Source: Alphaproteobacteria bacterium
GTDB taxonomy: Bacteria > Pseudomonadota > Alphaproteobacteria > RF32 > CAG-239
Assembly: GCA_015062235.1 (NCBI GenBank)
Contig: SUUZ01000001.1
Coordinates: 248,001-312,000 of the forward strand
DNA length: 64,000 nt
Reading direction: 5' to 3'
Shown in pieces: positions 39,059 to 47,874 of this stretch (position 1 is the first letter of the stretch; each line of letters starts with the position of its first letter). The notes under the pieces were generated by a model. That model saw only the letters and a list, made by a program, of their open reading frames with translations, searched no databases and was not told the DNA's origin. Made by a program: the position numbers and the translations under genes.

Positions 39059-40423
39059 CTAAACTTTCTTCCATGTCGTCCCTTGAGGACTATCTTCAAG
39101 CACAATGCCTTTTTCTTTCAATTCATCTCTAATTTTATCTGCCAAAGCATAATCTTTATTTTTCTTAGCCAATATACGCTCAGCTATTTTTGCTTCTATC
39201 TCTTCCAAATCGCTAGCACCAGACCTAAACCAATCTTCAGGATCTTGCCACAAGATTCCTAATAGTTCAGCAGACTTTAACAAAATTGTTTTACATTTAC
39301 TTTGATTTTGCTCATTTTCCGCTTTATTTAAATTATTCACCAACTCATGAATAAAACTCAAAGCCAATGGTGTATTTAAATCATCTTCCAAGGCCGCAAC
39401 AACTCTTTCATCTACCAAACTATCATCAAGAGGAACATCTTTAACCTTAAGTAAAGCATTATAAAATTTATCTAAATTCTGCTTTGCTTGTTCCAAACCC
39501 TCAAAAGTAAAATTAAATGGCTGATGATAATGGGTTGTCAAAAACAGTAAACGTAAAGCCTCTGCAGGAGCTCTTTCCAAAACTTGATCAATAGTATAAA
39601 AATTCCCTAATGATTTAGACATTTTTACACCATCAACCATCAACATTCCACCATGTACCCAATAACGAGCATAACTCTCACCAGGATGCGCACACATAGA
39701 TTGAGCACACTCATTTTCATGATGAGGAAAAATCAAATCTGAACCACCGCCATGAATATCAAAAGAATTACCTAATAATTTGGAACTCATAGCTGAACAT
39801 TCTAAATGCCACCCAGGGCGACCATATCCCCAAGGACTATTCCATCCTGGCTGATCTGCATCTGATGGCTTCCACAAAATAAAATCAGCTGGATTCTTCT
39901 TGTATTCAGCCACCTCTACTCTCGCTCCAGCTAACATTTCCTTCATTGACCGCCCCGATAAAAAACCATAATTCTTCATCGAATCAACATCAAACAACAC
40001 ATGTCCTTCTGCTTCATAAGCATGACCTTCTTTAAGCAAAAGCTCAACCATTTCTATCATCTCATTTATATATTCCGTTGCTCTTGGACGGTAATTTGGT
40101 GACAAAACATTAAGCTTCGCCATATCATCAATATACCATTGATATGTTTGTTCCGTGATCTCTCTAATAGTTTTGCCTGTTTCTTTATGTTTATTCAATA
40201 TCTTATCATCAACATCCGTAATATTAGAAACATATGTAACCTTATCCTTACCATATTTATGACACAAAACTCGATATAAAACATCAAAAGCCACTGGAGT
40301 CTTAGCATTTCCCAAATGTGCTCTATCATAAACTGTAGGTCCACAGACGTACATTCTCACATTATTTTCATCTATTGGCACAAATTCTTCTTTACAACGT
40401 TTTAGCGTATTGAACAAAAACAT
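39059..40423 (-). CDS. cysS: Cysteinyl-tRNA synthetase
   Basis: MYVCGPTVYDRAHLGNAKTPVAFDVLYR, WHLECSAMSSKLLG, HGGGSDLIFPHHENECAQS, KMSKSLGNF. Confidence 0.98.
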   Translation of the reverse strand: MFLFNTLKRCKEEFVPIDENNVRMYVCGPTVYDRAHLGNAKTPVAFDVLYRVLCHKYGKDKVTYVSNITDVDDKILNKHKETGKTIREITEQTYQWYIDDMAKLNVLSPNYRPRATEYINEMIEMVELLLKEGHAYEAEGHVLFDVDSMKNYGFLSGRSMKEMLAGARVEVAEYKKNPADFILWKPSDADQPGWNSPWGYGRPGWHLECSAMSSKLLGNSFDIHGGGSDLIFPHHENECAQSMCAHPGESYARYWVHGGMLMVDGVKMSKSLGNFYTIDQVLERAPAEALRLLFLTTHYHQPFNFTFEGLEQAKQNLDKFYNALLKVKDVPLDDSLVDERVVAALEDDLNTPLALSFIHELVNNLNKAENEQNQSKCKTILLKSAELLGILWQDPEDWFRSGASDLEEIEAKIAERILAKKNKDYALADKIRDELKEKGIVLEDSPQGTTWKKV

Positions 40424-40448
40424 AGTCTTTCCTTCTTTTAATTATAGT

Positions 40449-41771
40449 TTAAGCTTTTTTACCCTTAAGACGATTATACGCCCGTTCCCTTCCTATAAAA
40501 GGTAATAATATCTTCAATTCTGGACCACAATCTTGTGCCGTTAATGCCTTTCTTATTGGATGGAATAATTCTTTACCTTTTTTATCTGTATGAGTTTTAA
40601 CCAAGCCCATCCATTCACCATAAGTATTTTCACTCCAAGGCTCATCTGGTAACAAATCAGCAGCCATTGCTGTTAATTCTGCATCTTCCATATCTGGAAC
40701 TATTTCTTCATAACAAACTTTATGCCATTTTTCAGCCTCAATAACCGTATCCAAATTTCCTTTTACAGCTTCCCAAAAATCTCTCTTTACTGAAACCCTT
40801 TCAGCAACATTTTCAAAAGACATTTGTCGAACAAATTTGCTATTAAACAATTTTAGTTCTTGTTCATCAAATTTTGGTTGTGAACGACCCAATTTTGTTA
40901 AATCTAACGATTCTGCCAAACTAGTTAAATCATTAAATGGCTCTATAGCTTCTGACGTACCTAATTTTGCTAAAAACGAACAAATTGCTAAATTTTCAAC
41001 ACCTTCAGCTCTCAACTCTCTAACACCTAAAGAACCTAATCTTTTTGAAAGCTTACCCTCTTTACCTGTCAACAAAGGTAAATGAGCAAATATTGGCGAC
41101 TTTCCAGCTAATGCCTCAAACATTTGAATTTGAGCAGCTGTATTAGTAACATGATCTTCTCCACGAATAATATGGGTAATACCAAAATCAACATCATCTA
41201 TTACCGATGGAAGATGATACAAATAACTTCCATCTTCACGAATAATAACAGGATCAGCTAAATTAGCAGCATCATAATGTATCCTTCCTCTAACCATATC
41301 ATCCCATTCTATCGCTCCAGGCAGCAACTTAAAACGATAGTGTGGTTTACGTCCTTCTGCTTCGTATCTAGCAACATCTTCTTTCGTTAACTTTAAAGCA
41401 CCTCTATCATATATTGGAGGACGGCCTTGCGCCATTAACTTTTTACGCATAACCTCTAACTCTTCTGCCGTTTCATAACAAGCATAGATTCGTCCTTCAT
41501 CTTTTAGCTTTGCAACTACTTCATCATATCTTACAATTCGTTCTGATTGCCTAGCTTGTTCATCCCAATTTAAACCAAGCCAAACTAACACATCTAAAAT
41601 TGCCTCTTCATACTCTTTTTTAGATCGCAACACATCTGTATCATCGATTCTCAGCAAAAATTTTCCACCTAATTTTTTTGCTAACAACCAATTAAACACT
41701 GCTGTACGGGTATTACCAATATGCATCCAACCAGTTGGACTTGGAGCAAATCTAACTTTAACATCACTCAT
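40449..41771 (-). CDS. gltX: Glutamyl-tRNA synthetase
   Basis: VRFAPSPTGWMHIGNTRTAVFNWLLAKK, DVDFGITHIIRGEDHVTNTAAQIQMFEAL, GKLSKRLG. Confidence 0.96.
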   Translation of the reverse strand: MSDVKVRFAPSPTGWMHIGNTRTAVFNWLLAKKLGGKFLLRIDDTDVLRSKKEYEEAILDVLVWLGLNWDEQARQSERIVRYDEVVAKLKDEGRIYACYETAEELEVMRKKLMAQGRPPIYDRGALKLTKEDVARYEAEGRKPHYRFKLLPGAIEWDDMVRGRIHYDAANLADPVIIREDGSYLYHLPSVIDDVDFGITHIIRGEDHVTNTAAQIQMFEALAGKSPIFAHLPLLTGKEGKLSKRLGSLGVRELRAEGVENLAICSFLAKLGTSEAIEPFNDLTSLAESLDLTKLGRSQPKFDEQELKLFNSKFVRQMSFENVAERVSVKRDFWEAVKGNLDTVIEAEKWHKVCYEEIVPDMEDAELTAMAADLLPDEPWSENTYGEWMGLVKTHTDKKGKELFHPIRKALTAQDCGPELKILLPFIGRERAYNRLKGKKA

Positions 41772-41827
41772 AAACAAAAAACCTTTATCAATTAATATTC
41801 AAAAAATTATCATAAAGATTATCTGTT

Positions 41828-42499
41828 TTATTTATCAAATTCAAGGGAATTTTGTTGATTTACTACATTTTGCTTCAAAGCCAACTCATAAGAATAAGTC
41901 AAATCTTCTAAATCCTCTAAAAACCAATCTATTTCACCATCACTTTGAGCAATCATCTCATAAAACTTACCTCTATACGACAGAAGTAAACTACTTTCTG
42001 CTACTTTGACGTCAACTACCTTTATTTTTTCATCTACCTTATGCAAACGAAAAGTTAACATAATATTTTGACTTTCTTCACCTAATTTAATGTTAATGTT
42101 CGCAACAACATTAACAAACTTTCCATCTGCCTCAGCATTTTTTATTTCATATGCCAAATTTTTTGCATATTCTAACGGCAACGTTTTATAAAAAGATAAC
42201 CCATACCGAACAAAAACATCGCTATAACGATTTTTTTGCTCATTTGTCATCTGCCGCCAATATTTTCCCACAACAAATTTAGAAATATAATCGATATCAA
42301 CATATTCCATAATCATTTTATCAAGCTGAGCATACCTAGTTTCTAAATTTGGCTCTTGAAAAACCATCAGCAACTCTTTTCCTTTAGTTGAAGCAAAATC
42401 AAGCGCCTGTTGTGCTGTTAAAGTATTTGCATAACAAACATTTACAGCAAAAAGAGCAATACAACTTATGATAACTTGTAAAAATTTATTACTTTTCAT
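41828..42499 (-). CDS. MlaC/Ttg2D family phospholipid-binding ABC transporter substrate protein
   Basis: Signal peptide; DYISKFVVGKYWRQMTNEQKNRYSDVFVRYGLSFY; late VVDVKVAESSLLLSYRGKFYEMI. Confidence 0.85.
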   Translation of the reverse strand: MKSNKFLQVIISCIALFAVNVCYANTLTAQQALDFASTKGKELLMVFQEPNLETRYAQLDKMIMEYVDIDYISKFVVGKYWRQMTNEQKNRYSDVFVRYGLSFYKTLPLEYAKNLAYEIKNAEADGKFVNVVANINIKLGEESQNIMLTFRLHKVDEKIKVVDVKVAESSLLLSYRGKFYEMIAQSDGEIDWFLEDLEDLTYSYELALKQNVVNQQNSLEFDK

Positions 42500-42548
42500 A
42501 AAATTTACCCTATAATTAACCTTGTGCTAAGTTTTACTATAACAATAA

Positions 42549-43574
42549 ATGGTTAACAAAATGAAACTAAAATCTTTGTTTTTCTTCCTATTACTTCTAT
42601 GTTTAAGTTTTAACACTGCTATAGCCAATACTAAAACATCATCAATAAAACAAAGACAGTATATAGTTTGTGGTACATCTCAAGACCACAAATCATTAGC
42701 CTACAAAAAAAATGGACAATGGCACGGTTTCGATGCTGATATATGTCGTGCAATTGCCAGTGCTTTTTTAGATAATCCCGAACGTTTTAAGCTAATACCT
42801 GTAAGTAGAAACAATATCGGTAAAGCTTTAAACTCTGGTCAAATAGATATCATGCTCGGCAACTCTTCATTATCTTCCTCCGAAGAAGTTAGCCTATATG
42901 TTACCCCCGTAGACACACTTTACTACGACCGCCAAATATTTGCTGCAAGAGAAAAACGCACAGCCCAATCAATGCGTGATTTTGAAGGAAGCAAAGTTTG
43001 CGTTATGCGTGATTCAACAGCCTCTATTTTCCTTGATGAATACAACCAGAAACACGCTTTAGGCTTCAAAATATTACAAATGCCTTCCTTAATATCGCTT
43101 AAAGAAGCATTCTATACAAATCGTTGTGAGTTAATAAGCGACAGTGAAATATATTTAAAACACATTATATCTGATGTAAAGACATCAAACCCTGCAGAAA
43201 TTCTACCTGAAGAAATAGCTTATATTCCAATTAAAGCATATACTGCAGGCAACAATCCAAATCTCAATATTGCTATGCGTTGGATAATTAATGCTCTCAA
43301 ATTAGCTGATACTGCTAATATAACCTCTCAAAATATAACTACATTCCTTGCTAGTAAAAATCCATCTGTCCAAAATCTACTCGGAATAGAACCAAAAACT
43401 TGGCAAAAACTCCGTTTAGAACCTGAATGGGTTCAAAATTACATACCAATCTTTGGCAACTACCAACAAATACTAGATCGTAATATAGGAGCCTCATCAG
43501 AACTCAACATAGATATAAAACACAACAACATGATAGAAAAAGGTGGTTTTTTAATTTCTCAACCCTTCATTTAA
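42549..43574 (+). CDS. Amino-acid ABC transporter substrate-binding protein (AapJ/BztA-like)
   Basis: YIVCGTSQDHKSLAYKKNGQWHGFDADICRAIASAFL; RWIINAL...; LGIEPKTWQKLRLEPEWVQNYIPIFGNYQQILDRNIG. Confidence 0.87.
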   Translation: MVNKMKLKSLFFFLLLLCLSFNTAIANTKTSSIKQRQYIVCGTSQDHKSLAYKKNGQWHGFDADICRAIASAFLDNPERFKLIPVSRNNIGKALNSGQIDIMLGNSSLSSSEEVSLYVTPVDTLYYDRQIFAAREKRTAQSMRDFEGSKVCVMRDSTASIFLDEYNQKHALGFKILQMPSLISLKEAFYTNRCELISDSEIYLKHIISDVKTSNPAEILPEEIAYIPIKAYTAGNNPNLNIAMRWIINALKLADTANITSQNITTFLASKNPSVQNLLGIEPKTWQKLRLEPEWVQNYIPIFGNYQQILDRNIGASSELNIDIKHNNMIEKGGFLISQPFI

Positions 43575-44254
43575 TATCTTTTTTTAATAAATTCTACAGC
43601 TCTATCAACAGCTAACGGAGATATCTTGTGAGCAAGGTCATCAATCCCAAAAACTTCTGTTTTACATCCTAATTCATTTAAATTTTTAGCTGAAAAATCC
43701 AAAGCTTCAAATTTAATTTTTTCATCAGATTTTCCATGTATTAACAAACAATCAGGCTTATTTTTACTGTGATTTTCCAGAAAACCTTTAGCTGCCAATA
43801 TACCACTAAAACTTATAACACCACCTATTTTATGTGGACACATTAAACCACCATAAATCGCACAAGTCGCACCTTGCGAAAATCCACATAAAAACAAATC
43901 TTCATAAGACAAATTATATTCATTTAACAAACCATCAACATATTGCAATATGTAATAATTTGCACTAACCAAACCTACTGTCATACGATTATAAAAATCA
44001 ACAAACTCATCCCAAGATACGGCACCTCTCCTTTTATCATCAGGATCAAATTGGTGGATAGAATACCACTGACGTTTACTTATATCAACTTCATTAACAA
44101 AAGGCGCTTGGGGAATATGAAATGCTATATTATTTATTTTTTGCAACTCTATAGTCTTGCGCTCTATATGCTCTGCACAATCTTGATAACCATGCAAAAA
44201 CACAACTAATTTCTTCGGCATACCATTAACATGTACAATTTCTTCTGTAATCAT
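43571..44254 (-). CDS. Phospholipase/carboxylesterase-like alpha/beta hydrolase
   Basis: VVFLHGYQDCAEHI, LCGFSQGATCAIYGGL, LLIHGKSDEKI. Confidence 0.88.
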   Translation of the reverse strand: MITEEIVHVNGMPKKLVVFLHGYQDCAEHIERKTIELQKINNIAFHIPQAPFVNEVDISKRQWYSIHQFDPDDKRRGAVSWDEFVDFYNRMTVGLVSANYYILQYVDGLLNEYNLSYEDLFLCGFSQGATCAIYGGLMCPHKIGGVISFSGILAAKGFLENHSKNKPDCLLIHGKSDEKIKFEALDFSAKNLNELGCKTEVFGIDDLAHKISPLAVDRAVEFIKKRY

Positions 44255-44324
44255 GGACTTCAGCCCCTTATTATTCTGCCTGACTTTCTAATACATCAAA
44301 ACTATTAAATAAATGGTAAACAAA

Positions 44325-44346
44325 ACCCCGCTATTTAAAGCGGGGT
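44325..44346 (-). terminator. Rho-independent terminator upstream of lipoprotein gene end
   Basis: ACCCCGCT-atttaa-AGCGGGGT, T-rich on minus strand. Confidence 0.7.
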
Positions 44347-44368
44347 CATATAACAATAAAATCAACAA

Positions 44369-45148
44369 CTATTCTTCATCGGTCAAAACCATATAAGTAA
44401 TTGTATCTTTATCAGCTTTCAAAACTCGCAAACCTTTGCCATTAAGCATTATCAATCCTGGTTTATTAGGAAAGCTAATTTTTTCAAATTCACCACCGCT
44501 ATTATAATCTTGATCATAATCCATATAATCAAACCAAATTCTATCTAGCTTAACTCCACCATATTTAACTTCATAACCATTTTTAATATTACTTACTTCA
44601 TCTCTCATCTTAGCTATTGTTTGCATTTTTACATCTGATGGATACACAAAAATTTCCTCATCTAAAATTTTTAAAACACCATCATCTATTTTACCTGCTT
44701 TGTTATAAAAGTTACCATGCTCGTCAAACAAGAAAACATAATCATCCAAACCACTATCAAGCAATGAATATCTTACACCATCAACTTTTGACCAACCAAC
44801 AACATCATATTCTTTTTTGTTATCCAGCTTCATCGGAAAAGCATGATTATTTATTGCTCCTTTTTTATTCGGTCTATATATCCAAGTACGATAAGTATCT
44901 TTATTAAAAGTCTTATCACTTAAAATAGCATCACCTTTCTGTACCGTAATAGCTTTATTCAAAGTATAATCATGCTCTCGTAAAGCCTGACTAGCAATAA
45001 ACTCTTCTCCACCCTCATTAAACTCTATCGAAATTCCGTTAACCGAATTTAAAATTTTTGACCGAACAGGCATCAAATCGTAGTCTCCAGCCCTAATACA
45101 TCCAGCCAAAAAAACACAAAGTAACAAACTAGCTATACTATTTTTCAT
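44369..45148 (-). CDS. Hypothetical lipoprotein
   Basis: Lipobox MKNSIASLLLCVFLAGC; no further family recognised. Confidence 0.75.
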   Translation of the reverse strand: MKNSIASLLLCVFLAGCIRAGDYDLMPVRSKILNSVNGISIEFNEGGEEFIASQALREHDYTLNKAITVQKGDAILSDKTFNKDTYRTWIYRPNKKGAINNHAFPMKLDNKKEYDVVGWSKVDGVRYSLLDSGLDDYVFLFDEHGNFYNKAGKIDDGVLKILDEEIFVYPSDVKMQTIAKMRDEVSNIKNGYEVKYGGVKLDRIWFDYMDYDQDYNSGGEFEKISFPNKPGLIMLNGKGLRVLKADKDTITYMVLTDEE

Positions 45149-45256
45149 GAGAAACTCTCACCCCAAATAAAGTTATATAAATCTATTTTTAATTATTATA
45201 TCATAAACTAAATTTAGTAAATAAATTTATAACTTATAATAGGATAAAAACAATCA

Positions 45257-46120
45257 ATGACTTCTAAATGTTGGCAAATAAGCTTTTTTCCCAAAAATGA
45301 GCCTTCTCCAGAATTTATAGACTTTCTAGAAAGTTTTTTTGAAGTTACAGCTCAAAATTATTCTGATGATGGCAATGATGAATACATCGGTTATCAAAGC
45401 ACATTTTTTGATGAACAACAAATGCTAATTATTGCCACCAACAAAGGAATTTCTTTACCTCCATACCAAATAAGTGAACTAAAAAGTGAAAATTGGTTAA
45501 AAGATTATGTAATAGAATTTCCCTCTTTTGAAATTGCTGATTTTTGCATTTATGGTATACATGAAAAACAACAGCCTACCACCAAAAAAATTACCTTACA
45601 AATATATGCAGCAACAGCTTTTGGATCCAACCATCAAACCACCCAAAGTTGTATTAAAGCTTTATCAGAATTAAAACAAACTGGATTCTCTGCTCAAAAT
45701 ATTTTAGATATCGGAACTGGTTCAGGCATTTTATCGCTATGTTCAGCTAAACTTTGGCCTAATGCACAAATTTTAGCAAGCGATATTGATGAAGAAGCCG
45801 TTGTTGTAACAGATAGTAATGCCCAAACAAATAATTTACATAATCAAATTAACACTATTCAAAGTAATGGTTATCAAAATAATATCATAGCTAAGTCATC
45901 TCCTTACGATTTAATTTTAAGTAATATTCTTGCTAATCCATTAATTACTTTTTCATCTAGCCTCTCTCAAAACCTCATATCTGGAGGATATTGTATTTTA
46001 TCTGGCTTTGTTGATGATCAAGTCGATGATGTCATTTCAGCACACCAAAAACATAATTTAAAACTTATCAAGTTATATTCTCATGATAATTGGCGTACAG
46101 CATTAATGCAAAAGGACTAA
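45257..46120 (+). CDS. prmA: Ribosomal protein L11 methyltransferase (PrmA)
   Basis: AFGSNHQTTQSCIKAL, ILDIGTGSGILSLCSAKLWPNAQILASDID, DLILSNILANPLI. Confidence 0.9.
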   Translation: MTSKCWQISFFPKNEPSPEFIDFLESFFEVTAQNYSDDGNDEYIGYQSTFFDEQQMLIIATNKGISLPPYQISELKSENWLKDYVIEFPSFEIADFCIYGIHEKQQPTTKKITLQIYAATAFGSNHQTTQSCIKALSELKQTGFSAQNILDIGTGSGILSLCSAKLWPNAQILASDIDEEAVVVTDSNAQTNNLHNQINTIQSNGYQNNIIAKSSPYDLILSNILANPLITFSSSLSQNLISGGYCILSGFVDDQVDDVISAHQKHNLKLIKLYSHDNWRTALMQKD

Positions 46121-46123
46121 AAA

Positions 46124-47800
46124 ATGATTACAATAGAACAAATTCAGCAACACTTAATCAAACAAAAAGCCGATGCCTATATTATAACTCGCAATAACAT
46201 GTTTTTAGGACAAGATATTTTACCTGAAGAAAATAAAATTTTTGAATTAACCAATTTTGATGGTTCTGCAGGAAATTTAATAATATTTCGTGACAAGGTA
46301 ATACTTTTTGTAGATGGACGTTACGACACCCAAGCCCGTGAACAAACTAATAGTTCTCAAATAGAAGTAATTTGCACTAAAGATTCTATTGGTTCTTGGA
46401 TATATTCCAATATTAAAGAAAGCTGCAAATTTATCTATAACTCTTGGTGCCATAGTATATCTGAAGTAGATTATTGGAAACGTTCATTATCTCATCATGA
46501 ATTCATTGAAGATAAATTTGATACGCTTGGTTCTAGAATATCGTCTAACACTACCGATATATTTGAATTAGATGAACAATTTTCTGGTATTTCCTCAGAA
46601 GAAAAAATATCTTATCTAACTAAGTTTTGTTTAGACAATAAGCTAGATGCATATCTAATTTGTGAGTGTGATAGTGTATCTTGGTTAATGAATCTTCGTT
46701 CCAATTTACTCAATAACACTCCCATTTTAAGAGCTTTTGCTCTTGTAGACACTTCTGGAGAAACAAGCCTATTCATCAACAACTTTTCAGCACTTAACGA
46801 TGAACTAAAAAAATACAATGGTAAAAATATTGGCATAGCCTACAATCGCACTCCCAAGGCCATTCAGTCTATAATGAAAGAAAATCACATTTGGCTACAC
46901 AATATAAATAATCCAATTGTTGAATGGAAAGCTATTAAAAATCAAATTGAGATATCTGGTATTAAATCTGCTCATATACAAGATGGAATAGCTGTTTGTC
47001 AATTTTTATGCTGGCTTGAAAAAAATTACTTAAATAGTAGCGAACTTAATATTGTTACCAAATTATACGATTTTCGCAGGCAAAGACAAAATTTTTACTC
47101 CAATAGCTTTGATACAATTGCAGGATTTGGCAAAAACGGAGCTATCATACACTATCACCCAACAGAACAAACTAATTTACAGCTTAACCAAGATTCTATC
47201 TTGTTATTGGATAGTGGAGCTCAATATTTTGACGGAACAACCGATGTAACCCGTACCATTGCTATTGGTAAACCTTCTCCAGAAATTATATCATCTTATA
47301 CTGAGGTACTAAAAGCACATATTGCTGCAGCTAGCTCTATTTTTCCTTTAAATACTTCTGGTAGTTCAATTGATACAATTTCAAGAGCTACTCTTTGGCA
47401 ATATGGCAAAGACTATGCCCATGGCACAGGACATGGAGTTGGACATTTTTTAAACGTTCACGAAGGACCTCAATCATTATCATCAAAAGGAAGTTTTCCT
47501 CTAAAAAAAGATATGATTGTTTCTATTGAACCAGGGTTTTATAAAGAAGGAGAATATGGCATTAGAATTGAAAATTTAGTTTTAATAACTGAAACAAATA
47601 CTAAATTTATGCCTACTATGCTAAAATTTGAACCATTAACAATGGTTCCTTTCGATAGAAATTTAATTAACAAAAATATGCTTACAAAACACGAAATTGA
47701 TTATATTAACAAATATCATCAACAAGTACTATCTAACTTAGAAAACCTAGTTGATAAAACGACTCTAAAATGGCTAAAAAAAGCATGTAAGCAAATATAA
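46124..47800 (+). CDS. Aminopeptidase P family (Xaa-Pro aminopeptidase, M24)
   Basis: LFVDGRYDTQARE, LLLDSGAQYFDGTTDVTRTIAIG, YAHGTGHGVGHFLNVHEGPQ, SIEPGFYKEGEYGIRIENLVLI. Confidence 0.95.
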   Translation: MITIEQIQQHLIKQKADAYIITRNNMFLGQDILPEENKIFELTNFDGSAGNLIIFRDKVILFVDGRYDTQAREQTNSSQIEVICTKDSIGSWIYSNIKESCKFIYNSWCHSISEVDYWKRSLSHHEFIEDKFDTLGSRISSNTTDIFELDEQFSGISSEEKISYLTKFCLDNKLDAYLICECDSVSWLMNLRSNLLNNTPILRAFALVDTSGETSLFINNFSALNDELKKYNGKNIGIAYNRTPKAIQSIMKENHIWLHNINNPIVEWKAIKNQIEISGIKSAHIQDGIAVCQFLCWLEKNYLNSSELNIVTKLYDFRRQRQNFYSNSFDTIAGFGKNGAIIHYHPTEQTNLQLNQDSILLLDSGAQYFDGTTDVTRTIAIGKPSPEIISSYTEVLKAHIAAASSIFPLNTSGSSIDTISRATLWQYGKDYAHGTGHGVGHFLNVHEGPQSLSSKGSFPLKKDMIVSIEPGFYKEGEYGIRIENLVLITETNTKFMPTMLKFEPLTMVPFDRNLINKNMLTKHEIDYINKYHQQVLSNLENLVDKTTLKWLKKACKQI

Positions 47801-47804
47801 CTAC

Positions 47805-47841
47805 CAAAAAAGCTCGAGAATATTCATTCTCGAGCTTTTTT
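47805..47841. terminator. Bidirectional Rho-independent terminator
   Basis: AAAAAAGCTCGAGAA-tattca-TTCTCGAGCTTTTTT. Confidence 0.9.
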
Positions 47842-47874
47842 CTAATAGCCCAAAATGAGCCTATACTTCATACC

